Positions 27,419 to 35,932 of a stretch of DNA of 64,000 nucleotides are shown piece after piece. Within the stretch, counting starts at the first letter, position 1. Every line of letters begins with the position of its first letter. The translations under genes were made by a program, and so were the position numbers. This DNA comes from WVZH01 sp034430895 (lineage in GTDB: Bacteria; Chloroflexota; Anaerolineae; Anaerolineales; E44-bin32). Location: positions 1-64,000 of the forward strand of contig DAOUDW010000112.1 in the NCBI GenBank assembly GCA_034430895.1, written 5' to 3'. Below the pieces are notes generated by a model. That model did no database searches. It saw only the letters and a program-made list of their open reading frames with translations, and had not been told where the DNA came from.

Positions 27419-29655
27419 GCCAACTCCTCCTCACTCAATTGTGAGCGGGCAATTTCTTGATATGTTTCGCAGGTCTCCATCAACTCTTGATGCTTACCCT
27501 TACCAACCACGCGGCCTTCATCGAGCACGATGATTTGATCTGCGTTCATGACCGTAGCTACACGTTGTGTGACGATCAGCACTGTCGCATCACCCGTCTT
27601 CTCCTTAAGCAATTTACGAACGGTAGAATCGGTCTTGAAATCTAATGCGGAGAAACTATCATCAAAGATGTAGATTGGAGGTTTTTTAACCAACGCGCGA
27701 GCAATGGCCAGACGCTGCCGCTGTCCTCCGGAGACATTCGTACCTCCCTGGGAAATCTCAGCTGCAAAACCATCTTCGTCGGCGAATATGAATTCACTGG
27801 CCTGCGCAATATCGACGGCCTCCCGCAGTGTTTCATCGCTGGCGTCTTGATCGGCGTAACGCAAATTGCTTTCGATCGTTCCGGAGAACAGCATGCCCTT
27901 TTGTGGAACGTAACCGATCCTGTCGCGCAAATCATGCTGCCGCACATCATGTATATCGATCCCATCCAGATGGACACTTCCCTGGGTCACGTCGTAGAAA
28001 CGTGGGATGAGATTGATCACCGTCGATTTACCACAGCCCGTCGAGCCGATGAAAGCCGTTGTTTCACCCGGGAGTGCTGTGAAGTTGATCCCATGCAGCA
28101 CATCGTCCAGTGCACCCGGATAGCGGAAAGATACATTGCGGAATTCGATCTTGCCTTTGAAATCGTCCCCGAAATTTCGTGGATCTTCCGGATCCTTGAT
28201 GGCGATCTCGGTTTCCAACACGTCGGCAATCCGGTCTCCGGATACCGCCGCCCTTGGCAAGAAGATGAACATCATAGACATCATCATGAAAGCGAAGACA
28301 ATCTGCATCGCGTACTGCAGGAACGCCATCATGTCACCGACCTGCATGTTCGCTTCCGCGACCTGGTGGGCACCAACCCAGATGATGCCCAGCGAGAGCC
28401 CATTCATCAACAACATCATCACCGGCATCATCGTAACCATTACACGGGCGATGAACAGGCTCGTAGCGGTCAGATCGCGGTTGGCTTTATCAAAGCGCTC
28501 GGCCTCGCCATCCTGTTTGTTGAACGCACGGATAACCATCATGCCGGAGAGATTCTCGCGTGTCACCAGGTTGAGACGATCGATTAAACTCTGGATGATC
28601 TTGAACTTGGGCAAGGCGATCGAGAACACAACGATGATTACACTGAGCAGCGCGACGACGACCACAGCGATAATCCACCACATCTCTGCGCTTTTATCGA
28701 TGGCCCGAATGATGCCGCCGATGCCAATGATCGGCGCGAAGAAAACCATGCGGATAATCATGAATATGACCATCTGAACCTGGGTCACATCGTTGGTCGA
28801 GCGAGTGATCAGCGAAGCAGTAGAAAATTTATCGAATTCCGTGCTGGTGAAATGCTCCACTTTTTGGAAGACATCTTTGCGGATATCTCGTGCCGCGCCG
28901 GCAGCCGTGCGGGACGCCAGGTAGCCCACAGCGATGGCGCATACGCCACCGAGGAACGAAATCAGCAGCATCACACCGCCGGTGCGCAGGATGTAGTTGG
29001 TTTGCAGCTGAGTGACATCCATGCCAAGCGCTTCGTATTCCATCTTGACGGCACCGACGGCCATCTGCGTGATCATGCTTTCCCCGAGGGAAGCGTGCAT
29101 CTCATCGAGCCTGGCACGCAGCACGGAGCGCTGAGTGTCAGGCAGCATTTTCAGGACCTCGAATACGTCTGTCCCCTCTGGAATCATGGTTGGGTCAAAA
29201 TCAAAGCCAAAATCAATTGGCGGTGCCTGGGAGGGATCCGCAGTCATCTGCTCGATACCCGAAACAACCAACCAGGCCTTACCTAAAATGGCATTGAGCG
29301 CATCGATCTCCGCCCGATCGACATCTTTACGGATGTATACGGGTTCCGCCGCCAGGAGGGGATAATCATCGAGATACGTATCTGCGTTTGCTGATGACGG
29401 TTCCACCAATACGTAGTTTTCAACCACGCGAGCAGATACGTCATCGCTCATGAAGAGTAACAATCTCTCCATTTCACTCTCGCGTATTGCGATCGGAACA
29501 GCATTCTCCACACCGTTCTGCTGAATGCCATTGTTGACGATCTGGGATAGATAATCCGGCAACGCCAGGTCGGCATTCGCCTGGACGAACAGGAGAGCTA
29601 TGGACAAGATGATGAAAAAAGCATACGGCTTCAAATAATTTCGTAATCGCAGCAT
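27415..29655 (-). CDS. ABC exporter half-transporter with an extracytoplasmic domain (MdlA-like, degenerate site)
   Basis: 746 residues, longer than usual because about 170 residues (roughly 50-220) are inserted between transmembrane helices 1 and 2. The insert is acidic and helical and must lie outside the membrane. The ATPase domain has Walker A GSTGCGKST and a standard NVSGGQRQR signature. The Walker B end is IYIFDDSFSALD, with Asp for the catalytic Glu, and the switch is IVTQRVATV, with Gln for His. These are the changes known from the degenerate subunit of heterodimeric exporters such as BmrCD and TM287/288; BmrCD also carries an extracellular domain. GAGGAG precedes the ATG; marR is just upstream. 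Confidence 0.92.
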   Translation of the reverse strand: MLRLRNYLKPYAFFIILSIALLFVQANADLALPDYLSQIVNNGIQQNGVENAVPIAIRESEMERLLLFMSDDVSARVVENYVLVEPSSANADTYLDDYPLLAAEPVYIRKDVDRAEIDALNAILGKAWLVVSGIEQMTADPSQAPPIDFGFDFDPTMIPEGTDVFEVLKMLPDTQRSVLRARLDEMHASLGESMITQMAVGAVKMEYEALGMDVTQLQTNYILRTGGVMLLISFLGGVCAIAVGYLASRTAAGAARDIRKDVFQKVEHFTSTEFDKFSTASLITRSTNDVTQVQMVIFMIIRMVFFAPIIGIGGIIRAIDKSAEMWWIIAVVVVALLSVIIVVFSIALPKFKIIQSLIDRLNLVTRENLSGMMVIRAFNKQDGEAERFDKANRDLTATSLFIARVMVTMMPVMMLLMNGLSLGIIWVGAHQVAEANMQVGDMMAFLQYAMQIVFAFMMMSMMFIFLPRAAVSGDRIADVLETEIAIKDPEDPRNFGDDFKGKIEFRNVSFRYPGALDDVLHGINFTALPGETTAFIGSTGCGKSTVINLIPRFYDVTQGSVHLDGIDIHDVRQHDLRDRIGYVPQKGMLFSGTIESNLRYADQDASDETLREAVDIAQASEFIFADEDGFAAEISQGGTNVSGGQRQRLAIARALVKKPPIYIFDDSFSALDFKTDSTVRKLLKEKTGDATVLIVTQRVATVMNADQIIVLDEGRVVGKGKHQELMETCETYQEIARSQLSEEELA

Positions 29656-29681
29656 TTAGGCTTGCTCCTCGATATTGGGCT

Positions 29682-30140
29682 TCAGTGTTCGGATTCGTTG
29701 GGATACCCCAGCTGAGATGCCTTATCGATCAAGGCATCCAACGCCAAGGCGATCCGATCCTTTTCGCTGGGAGAGAGAACATCGAATACGTCATTCAACC
29801 AGCTTACACGAGCACAGACGGTCTCTTCCACGATCCGGTGTCCTCTATCTGTCAGTACAATCTGCTTGACACGACGGTCACCGGGGTCTTCAGAACGCAG
29901 GATGAGCCCTTGCTGTACCAGTCGATCCAGCATCTGACTCGACGCAGCGCTGCTCACGCCCAGGTGCTCACCCATGTCGGTTACACCGGCACGGCCTATG
30001 TGGTGAAGATGCAGCAATGCACCACACTGGGATAGGGAAAGTCCGTTCTCCTTTGCATAGTGGATGAAGTTACGCATCGAGTGACGCATGAAGATTTCCA
30101 TCCAATCACGCATTCGGTCCATGAGTATCTTTTCATCCAT
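29682..30140 (-). CDS. MarR-family transcriptional regulator
   Basis: 152 residues, standard for the family. Winged helix in the middle: LSQCGALLHLHHIGRAGVTDMGEHLGVSSAASSQMLDRLVQQGLI, with the wing LRSEDPGDRRVKQIVLTDRG (DxRxxxxxLT motif). It is the first gene of the exporter operon, 26 bases ahead of the first half-transporter. By analogy with other MarR-exporter pairs it should repress the operon until a ligand binds. The AT-rich leader at 30141-30200 is the likely operator region, but I could not define a clean palindrome. Confidence 0.92.
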   Translation of the reverse strand: MDEKILMDRMRDWMEIFMRHSMRNFIHYAKENGLSLSQCGALLHLHHIGRAGVTDMGEHLGVSSAASSQMLDRLVQQGLILRSEDPGDRRVKQIVLTDRGHRIVEETVCARVSWLNDVFDVLSPSEKDRIALALDALIDKASQLGYPNESEH

Positions 30141-30326
30141 AATGCTTAACCATCCTTAATAGTTAAAGTTAGTGAAATATAAACGTTACTTAAGATTGTG
30201 TCAAGGGTACCATCAAGAGGGCTCAGAATGGTTTTAGTGATCTTTAAAAAATGGGAACGTCCATCGGATCAGGGATGGGTTTTGGGTAAATTCGATGGGG
30301 ATGATTAAGCCCAGGAAAAAACGCAG

Positions 30327-30354
30327 TTGACAAGGATTACATTTATCGTACAAT
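30327..30354 (+). promoter_or_regulatory. Sigma-70-type promoter of ssb
   Basis: -35 TTGACA (30327-30332), 16-base spacer, -10 TACAAT (30349-30354). The -35 is perfect and the -10 matches five of six. It lies about 90 bases before the ssb start codon. The rest of 30141-30442 shows nothing else I can name. Confidence 0.75.
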
Positions 30355-30442
30355 TGTTCTATAACCGGTGGGTAACTGCAAGAAGTGCACGGCCACCCGG
30401 GCCGGAACGAAACCACGACCCCCATCGGAGAGGAGTATTCCC

Positions 30443-30850
30443 ATGTTTCAAAAAGTAATTCTTGTTGGCAATCTCGGCCGCGATCCGGAGATGCGTTACA
30501 CTCCCGGCGGTCAGGCGGTATGCAATCTCAGCGTGGCCACCAATCGTACCTGGTCACGCGATGGTGAGCAGCAAAAGGAAACCACATGGTTCCGCGTGAC
30601 CGTTTGGGGACGGCAGGCAGAAACCGTAAACCAGTATCTGAAAAAAGGTCGCAGCGTGCTGGTCGAGGGCCGTCTCAACCCGGACGAAAACGGCAATCCG
30701 CGGATTTGGACCAGTAACGATGGCCAGCCACGCGCTTCTTTTGAAGTGACCGCACAGACAATACGCTTTCTCGGGGGACGCGGAGAAGAAATAGGATTTG
30801 ACGAGGATCAAGGCGTCGGACCAGAATCCGAGGACGAGATCCCCTTCTAG
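30443..30850 (+). CDS. ssb: Single-stranded DNA-binding protein
   Basis: 135 residues. The start at 30443 follows AGAGGAG and gives the standard N-terminus MFQKVILVGNLGRDPEMRY; an upstream extension lacks protein character. The OB fold covers about 1-105, with aromatic contacts in TWFRVTVWG. The acidic C-terminal tip ends DEIPF, the conserved tail that recruits repair and replication partners. SSB coats single strands during replication, recombination and repair. A hairpin follows and may reduce readthrough into the DUF3467 gene. Confidence 0.95.
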   Translation: MFQKVILVGNLGRDPEMRYTPGGQAVCNLSVATNRTWSRDGEQQKETTWFRVTVWGRQAETVNQYLKKGRSVLVEGRLNPDENGNPRIWTSNDGQPRASFEVTAQTIRFLGGRGEEIGFDEDQGVGPESEDEIPF

Positions 30851-30867
30851 GTCGTTTTCCATCCATG

Positions 30868-30909
30868 CCCTCAGCCCGAATGCTTCTTGCGGCTGAGGGC
30901 GCCCCTTTT
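30868..30909 (+). terminator. Terminator or attenuator after ssb
   Basis: Nine-base stem CCCTCAGCC / GGCTGAGGG around a 14-base loop, then GCGCCCC and four T. It probably lowers, rather than stops, transcription into the downstream gene, for which I see no separate promoter. Confidence 0.65.
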
Positions 30910-30925
30910 CATTCGGAGTTAACCC

Positions 30926-31276
30926 ATGTCGAAGAAATCTGGAAAGCCACCCTCTGCAAGCCGTATACGAGTCAATTTGCCTTCACAACTCAAAGCGACA
31001 TATTCCAACTTCGCCTTGATCAGTCACTCACGCTCTGAATTCATCATCGATTACGCACAAATCCTGCCACAAGTAGCACAGGCCAATATTTTGGCGCGCG
31101 TCGTGATGACGGCTTTCAATACCAAATTGCTTCTCCGCGCCTTGACGGAGCACGTGTCTCGCTTCGAAGCGGAACACGGCGAAATCGAACTTCCGGAAGG
31201 CACCTCACTGGCGGATCAATTATTTAAGGGTGTTCCACCAGATACTCCAGATTCAAACCCCACAGAAGAAGAGTAA
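30926..31276 (+). CDS. DUF3467-family protein
   Basis: 116 residues. It matches the short bacterial DUF3467 family: IRVNLPSQLKATYSNFALISHSRSEFIIDYAQILP, then a helix with VMTAFNTKLLLRALTEHV. The fold is small and beta-rich; no catalytic residues are evident and the role is unknown. The position between ssb and a translin-like gene suggests nucleic-acid work, by association only. It ends four bases before the next start. Confidence 0.8.
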   Translation: MSKKSGKPPSASRIRVNLPSQLKATYSNFALISHSRSEFIIDYAQILPQVAQANILARVVMTAFNTKLLLRALTEHVSRFEAEHGEIELPEGTSLADQLFKGVPPDTPDSNPTEEE

Positions 31277-31280
31277 ACCC

Positions 31281-31916
31281 ATGAACAAACTCGAATCCAT
31301 CGGCGAACAAATCCGTGAATATCTCGAAATAAAAAACGAAGCGCGTGATCGTGCGCTGCAACAAACGCGTACGATCATTCGTCATTGCTCGAAAGCCATT
31401 CGAGCGGCACACCGCAACGAGCCCGATGCATGCCAGGAAAAATTGCAAGCTGCTACTGATCTCATCGCAACACTTAAAGATACGCTGGCCGAATACCCCG
31501 ACCTGTTTCATGCTGGGTACACGCGCAGTGCGTTGAAGGAATTTGTAGAAGCCAGTATCGTTCAAGCGTTGCTCACAGACCAAGCATTACCCACCCCTGA
31601 AGCTTTGGATGTGGACTGTGCAGCCTACCTCGGCGGCCTGGGAGAAGCGGCGGGAGAATTGCGACGCCGCGTGTTGGATATTCTTCGTCACGACGAATTT
31701 GACGAAGCAGAGCGATTACTCGGATACATGGACGAGATTTACGGCTTACTCGTTACGATCGATTTCCCTGACGCCATCACGGACAATCTGCGCCGCATAA
31801 CGGACATGGTCCGAGGCGTAACTGAGCGCACACGCGGGGATCTGACCACAAGTCTGCGGCAACACGAGTTAAAAATGGCGCTCGAATCCGTAGAGAAAAA
31901 ACTGGGATCTGAATAA
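31281..31916 (+). CDS. Translin-family protein
   Basis: 211 residues, all helical, close to translin's usual size. Family marks in order: ARDRALQQTRTIIRHCSKAIRAAHR (basic, near residues 20-45), AEYPDLFHAGYTRSALKEFVEA (near 75-95), a GELRRRVLDIL helix, and DFPDAITDNLRRITDMVRGVTERTRGDL near the C-terminus. Eukaryotic translin with TRAX forms the C3PO RNase; archaeal and some bacterial homologs exist but are scarcely studied. The start at 31281 follows GAAGAG. The gene is tightly linked to DUF3467 and to a Cas4-like nuclease, so a role in nucleic-acid processing is a reasonable inference. Confidence 0.75.
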   Translation: MNKLESIGEQIREYLEIKNEARDRALQQTRTIIRHCSKAIRAAHRNEPDACQEKLQAATDLIATLKDTLAEYPDLFHAGYTRSALKEFVEASIVQALLTDQALPTPEALDVDCAAYLGGLGEAAGELRRRVLDILRHDEFDEAERLLGYMDEIYGLLVTIDFPDAITDNLRRITDMVRGVTERTRGDLTTSLRQHELKMALESVEKKLGSE

Positions 31917-31919
31917 GGC

Positions 31920-32168
31920 GTGGCCGATAGAAATATACGTGCCTCGGAAATCGTGGAGTTCTTATACTGCCAACGTGCTTGGTGGTACACACAGCAAGGA
32001 TTTCAATCCGAAGAAACCCAAAGCCGTCTGGCCTTGGGGAATCAGTTTCATGGACGACACGGACGTGCCGTCATTTTGACGGGATGTCTGCGTATATTGG
32101 GTTATGTTTTTCTGGCCGCTGCGTTCGTCTGCAGCGTCGCTTACCTGACCTCCTTGCTGCTTGAGTGA
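31920..32168 (+). CDS. Cas4/RecB-like nuclease, N-terminal part with one membrane helix
   Basis: 82 residues, starting with GTG three bases after the translin stop. It opens like Cas4-type nucleases: IRASEIVEFLYCQRAWWY, with the Cys expected as the first iron-sulfur ligand, then LALGNQFHGRHGRAV. A transmembrane helix, CLRILGYVFLAAAFVCSVAYL, follows and the frame stops at TGA (32166-32168). The next gene is in the same reading phase two codons later and carries the rest of the nuclease. I recall one-piece relatives with a two-helix membrane insert at this point, so this is either a natural split or an interrupted gene. Confidence 0.7.
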   Translation: MADRNIRASEIVEFLYCQRAWWYTQQGFQSEETQSRLALGNQFHGRHGRAVILTGCLRILGYVFLAAAFVCSVAYLTSLLLE

Positions 32169-32171
32169 AAT

Positions 32172-32681
32172 ATGCCGATTATCATCTTGATCTTGGTTGT
32201 GATGGGTTTGATCATCCTGCGCCTCGCAAAGCGACAATATGCGCTTGTCGGTCTTCCACCTGGTCGCGTTGTCTTTCTGGATACATCACAATTTGTCCGC
32301 CTGCAAAATGCGCTCTACGATCCCGTCACAGGGCTTTCCGGCAAACCGGACTATCTCATTCGGGATCATGATGCCATTATCCCCGTCGAATTAAAATCAG
32401 GACGAGCTCCTCTTCAACCATATCCAGGACACATACTCCAACTGGCAGCATATTGTCACCTGGCTGGCGAAGTCTATGGTCAACGGCCGAAATATGGAAT
32501 CATCAAATACGCAGACAAATCATTCGCTATCGATTTCGATTCGCGATTGGAAAACCAATTGCTCGACATCCTTGCCGAATTGCGGCGATGCGAGCAGCAC
32601 ATGCCAGATCGTTCACATGATTCGGCCAGACGATGTCGAGCGTGCGGCCATAAAGAGATATGCGATCAAGGACTAGACTGA
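32172..32681 (+). CDS. Cas4/RecB-like nuclease, C-terminal catalytic part with one membrane helix
   Basis: 169 residues. It starts with a membrane helix (MPIIILILVVMGLIILRL). The PD-(D/E)xK core follows: GLSGKPDYLIRDHDAIIPVELKSG (Asp of motif II, then ExK), and QLAAYCHL (the QxxxY motif). It ends with RRCRACGHKEIC, supplying the three C-terminal Cys that with the Cys in the upstream piece would hold a 4Fe-4S cluster. The catalytic residues therefore look intact, but the first cluster ligand and the N-terminal helices are encoded by the previous frame. The two products could assemble in the membrane. Confidence 0.75.
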   Translation: MPIIILILVVMGLIILRLAKRQYALVGLPPGRVVFLDTSQFVRLQNALYDPVTGLSGKPDYLIRDHDAIIPVELKSGRAPLQPYPGHILQLAAYCHLAGEVYGQRPKYGIIKYADKSFAIDFDSRLENQLLDILAELRRCEQHMPDRSHDSARRCRACGHKEICDQGLD

Positions 32682-32705
32682 AAGCGAAATCTATTAACCC
32701 TCAGC

Positions 32706-32711
32706 TATAAT
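32706..32711 (+). promoter_or_regulatory. Possible -10 box for a leaderless nadK transcript
   Basis: A perfect TATAAT ends seven bases before the nadK ATG at 32719. Transcription from it would begin at or next to the start codon. There is no good -35 and no Shine-Dalgarno. Confidence 0.4.
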
Positions 32712-32718
32712 ACAAAAG

Positions 32719-33588
32719 ATGACTTTGGATGCTTTTATCCCTCAACGTGTTGCCATCGTCTCTCACCCCACTTTAGAAACAGCGGGGAAATTAGCGGTTG
32801 AGATTGCAGAATATTTCGAGTCCAATAATGTAACCACAATCTGTGCGGCGCTCTACGATGATGACTTGCACCAAAGCGTGACGGACGGCAATGTCGATTT
32901 GCTCCTGGCTGTCGGCGGTGATGGAACGATGCTGCGCGTCAGCCATCTCTGTGCGGCACCACGGGTGCCCATCCTGGGAATTAAACTGGGTCGTCTGGGA
33001 TTTCTCACCGAAGCCGCCCACGATGAATGGAAACCGGCCGTAGAAAGAGTATTGTCCGGAAGTTATCGTCTGGAGGAGCGCATGATGTTGCGCTCCGTCC
33101 ATATACGTGATGGTAAGGATCTCGGGGCATGGGAACTGCTCAACGAGGCGTTCATCGGTAGAGGTGAAATGGCGAGGCCGGTGTTCTTACGCACCGAAAT
33201 CGACGGGCATTATTTAACAACCTACGTTGCCGACGGCGTGATCGTTGCCACCCCAACCGGCTCGACTGCCTATGCACTAGCAGCTGGTGGGCCTATTTTG
33301 CCGCCAGAGCTTCGCAACATACTGATTATGCCGGTGGCCCCACATTTATCCGTCGATCGGGCCGTTGTTCTGCATGAGGGTTCCTGGGTACGTGTTGAGA
33401 TTCACATGGATCATCAAGCTGCACTCAGCGTCGACGGACAGGCACCTGTTCCACTCAAGGATGGCGATCAGATCGAGGTGCGCGCCAGCGAACATTCCAT
33501 CTTTTTCGTGCGATTTGAAGAAGCGGATTATTTCTATCACAATCTGACTGCACACATGAACACAAATCCTTCCACAGGAGACGAATGA
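32719..33588 (+). CDS. nadK: NAD kinase
   Basis: 289 residues, the standard length. It phosphorylates NAD to NADP in the cytosol. The GGDGTMLR loop at about 73-80 binds the triphosphate and carries the catalytic Asp. LLNEAFIGRGEMARP and TPTGSTAYALAAGGP are the NAD-binding motifs. No ribosome binding site is visible, but a TATAAT lies seven bases upstream, which hints at leaderless translation. The stop overlaps the next start within a AGGAG...ATGATG context. Confidence 0.95.
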   Translation: MTLDAFIPQRVAIVSHPTLETAGKLAVEIAEYFESNNVTTICAALYDDDLHQSVTDGNVDLLLAVGGDGTMLRVSHLCAAPRVPILGIKLGRLGFLTEAAHDEWKPAVERVLSGSYRLEERMMLRSVHIRDGKDLGAWELLNEAFIGRGEMARPVFLRTEIDGHYLTTYVADGVIVATPTGSTAYALAAGGPILPPELRNILIMPVAPHLSVDRAVVLHEGSWVRVEIHMDHQAALSVDGQAPVPLKDGDQIEVRASEHSIFFVRFEEADYFYHNLTAHMNTNPSTGDE

Positions 33589-34130
33589 TGACCGACGAGG
33601 TCATGGTATGCGTTAATCATCCCAATCGTGAAACCCAGCTGCGTTGCAATCGCTGCAATCAACCCATTTGCGCTGCCTGTGCAGTGCTGACACCGGTTGG
33701 TTATCGATGTCGAGCGTGTATACGAGGACAGCAGAAGGTATTCGAGACAACGCGACAGATTGATCTACCCGTCGCTTTTATCGTTTCTACTGTCGCGGTG
33801 CTTATCGTAGCAGCTGTCTTGAGTTATTTGAGTTTCTGGGGTTTATTCGTCGCGCCGGTTGCGGGAGGCATAATCGCCGAAATCGTTCGTTGGTTCACCC
33901 GTCGCAGACGAAACCATCGCCTGCCACTCGTCGCAGCGATCGGCGGAGGCGTTGGCGTTATTGGTTATTTGGGCTATTTAATTCTTTCCAGTCTTGGTTA
34001 TCATTTCACATCGAGTGGAATCAATAATGCCGTTCTTGGCAGCATTCTCCCTTCTTTGATCTGGCCCGTGGCACACGGTGTGTTAATGATCTCCGCTATG
34101 TATTATCGTCTGAAAGGAATTCGGCTCTAA
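33588..34130 (+). CDS. Membrane protein with an N-terminal B-box-like zinc finger
   Basis: 180 residues (181 from the alternative ATG at 33585; AGGAG is better spaced for 33588). The N-terminus has CVNHPNRETQLRCNRCNQPICAAC, then GYRCRAC, the Cys/His spacing of the bacterial B-box-like finger that often precedes membrane domains. Three or four transmembrane helices fill the rest, with a basic loop WFTRRRRNHR. Known relatives are uncharacterised; the finger may bind proteins. The gene overlaps nadK and sits seven bases before recN. Confidence 0.75.
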   Translation: MTDEVMVCVNHPNRETQLRCNRCNQPICAACAVLTPVGYRCRACIRGQQKVFETTRQIDLPVAFIVSTVAVLIVAAVLSYLSFWGLFVAPVAGGIIAEIVRWFTRRRRNHRLPLVAAIGGGVGVIGYLGYLILSSLGYHFTSSGINNAVLGSILPSLIWPVAHGVLMISAMYYRLKGIRL

Positions 34131-34137
34131 TTCATCC

Positions 34138-35856
34138 ATGCTCACAGAATTACGGATTCAGGATTTTGCAATCATCGATGATTTGAAGCTGAAACTGGCT
34201 CCGGGTTTCATCGTCTTTACCGGCGAAACCGGTGCGGGGAAATCCATTATCATCGACGCCGTGGAAATGTTGATGGGGGGACGAGCGGACAGCACGATGG
34301 TACGCAGCGGTGCCGAGCGCGCCTTGCTCGAAGGGGACTTTTCATTGGAGCCCGCCATACGAGAGGAGGCGCGTACAATCCTCGAACGCGAGGATTTACT
34401 CGACGATCCCGATCACGTCACAATCGGACGAGAGATCAGGGCGCAAGGCCGCAATATTTGCCGTATTAACGGCCGCACTGTGAGCTTGTCTTTACTGCGT
34501 GAACTGGGCGAGCTGCTGGTCGACCTCCACGGTCAATCCGAGCACCTCAGCCTGCTGCGTGTACGAGAACATCTTCAACTTCTCGACCGTTATGCAAATG
34601 TCGATGTATTGCGGACCACATTCCGAGAGGCGTACCGGCAGTACGAACGTGTCCATAAAGAACTGAACGATTTGCGCCAGCGAGAACAGGATGCCGCCCG
34701 CCGGTTGGATTTACTTAGCTTTCAGATCAACGAGATCGATTCCGCTGCACTTCAAATTGGCGAAGACGAATCCCTGTCCGCAGAACGTACCCGCCTGGCG
34801 AATGCAGAGCAATTGGCTACACTTGCCGAAAAAGCGCTTGCGCACTTGGATGATTCGCCGGTCGGTGTAGACACGGTAACGGAGCTGCTCGGCAAAGTCG
34901 CTCACGCGCTGGAAGGATTGGCGAAGGTTGATGAAAACATGCAGGACGTGCAAACGGAAGCCCAGACCCTGATCGAACAGGCAAGCGAACTCGCACGCAG
35001 TGTACGTCGCTATCGGGACGAGATCGAATTCAATCCCGCACGCCTGGACGAGGTTGAAGAACGATTGGGCATGATCCGGTCCTTGCAGCGCAAGTACGGT
35101 GGGACGATAGAGGAGATACTCGATCACGCCGAGAAGGCGCGTCAGGAACTCGAAACCATCACGCATGCCGAGGAACGCATTCAAAGTCTCGAGGTTGAAA
35201 AAGAGAAGAGCCTCAATCGTATCGCCGAGATCGGAGATGAACTCTCGCAAGCTCGTCGTCAGGCCGCTGAAACGTTATCCGGCGCTATTGAAACAGAATT
35301 GGGCGATTTACGCATGCAAGGCGCACAGTTTGCTGTCGATCAAACATGGACCAACGATCCGCAAGGAGCACCAGTTGGCGACCGCCGCGTGGCGTTCAGC
35401 GCAACCGGCCTCGATCAGGTGGAATTCCTTGTCGCTCCGAATCCCGGTGAAGGTCTTAAGCCCCTGGTAAAGACCGCCTCGGGTGGAGAAACCTCACGCT
35501 TGATGCTGGGGTTGAAAAGTGTTTTGGCAAAAGCCGATCGCACGCCAACGCTGATATTCGACGAGATCGATCAAGGCATCGGAGGCCGCGTGGGAGCTGT
35601 CGTCGGCCAGAAACTGAGAGGCCTGGCCCAAGCGCATCAAGTCCTATGCGTCACACATCTCCCGCAATTGGCAGCTTACGGGAACCAGCATTACAAAGTG
35701 GAGAAACGCGTTGAAGGGGGAAGAACGATAACCGTGGCGCGTGCCTTGAAGGAACCCGAAAATATCCCTGAACTGGCATTGATGCTTGGTGGCGTTACTG
35801 AATCGAATCTGGAAAGCGCGGCCGATCTGCTTCGCCAGGCGACAGAGACTCAGTAA
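34138..35856 (+). CDS. recN: DNA repair protein RecN
   Basis: 572 residues, standard. It is an SMC-like ATPase acting early in double-strand break repair. Walker A GETGAGKSIIIDAVEMLMGG at the N-terminus, two long coiled-coil arms (about 150-215 and 260-380), then the signature TASGGETSRLMLGLK and Walker B PTLIFDEIDQGIGG. The QVLCVTHLPQLAA switch His is present. All expected parts are intact. Its place behind nadK, in the run that begins with ssb, is a common arrangement as I recall it. Confidence 0.95.
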   Translation: MLTELRIQDFAIIDDLKLKLAPGFIVFTGETGAGKSIIIDAVEMLMGGRADSTMVRSGAERALLEGDFSLEPAIREEARTILEREDLLDDPDHVTIGREIRAQGRNICRINGRTVSLSLLRELGELLVDLHGQSEHLSLLRVREHLQLLDRYANVDVLRTTFREAYRQYERVHKELNDLRQREQDAARRLDLLSFQINEIDSAALQIGEDESLSAERTRLANAEQLATLAEKALAHLDDSPVGVDTVTELLGKVAHALEGLAKVDENMQDVQTEAQTLIEQASELARSVRRYRDEIEFNPARLDEVEERLGMIRSLQRKYGGTIEEILDHAEKARQELETITHAEERIQSLEVEKEKSLNRIAEIGDELSQARRQAAETLSGAIETELGDLRMQGAQFAVDQTWTNDPQGAPVGDRRVAFSATGLDQVEFLVAPNPGEGLKPLVKTASGGETSRLMLGLKSVLAKADRTPTLIFDEIDQGIGGRVGAVVGQKLRGLAQAHQVLCVTHLPQLAAYGNQHYKVEKRVEGGRTITVARALKEPENIPELALMLGGVTESNLESAADLLRQATETQ

Positions 35857-35932
35857 TTTAGTATGTCTGTAACCGATATCGGTTTATATCTTTTACCTCC
35901 GTAGAATATTTTCTCTACTACAGGTTAATAAA

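Noticed and set aside
30141..30200. MarR operator in the AT-rich leader
   Set aside because: Short TTAA pairs occur but no palindrome stands out from the A/T background.
31920..32681. CRISPR-associated Cas4
   Set aside because: No repeat array and no cas1 or cas2 gene is nearby; membrane helices and the recN/nadK neighbourhood point to a stand-alone Cas4-like nuclease.
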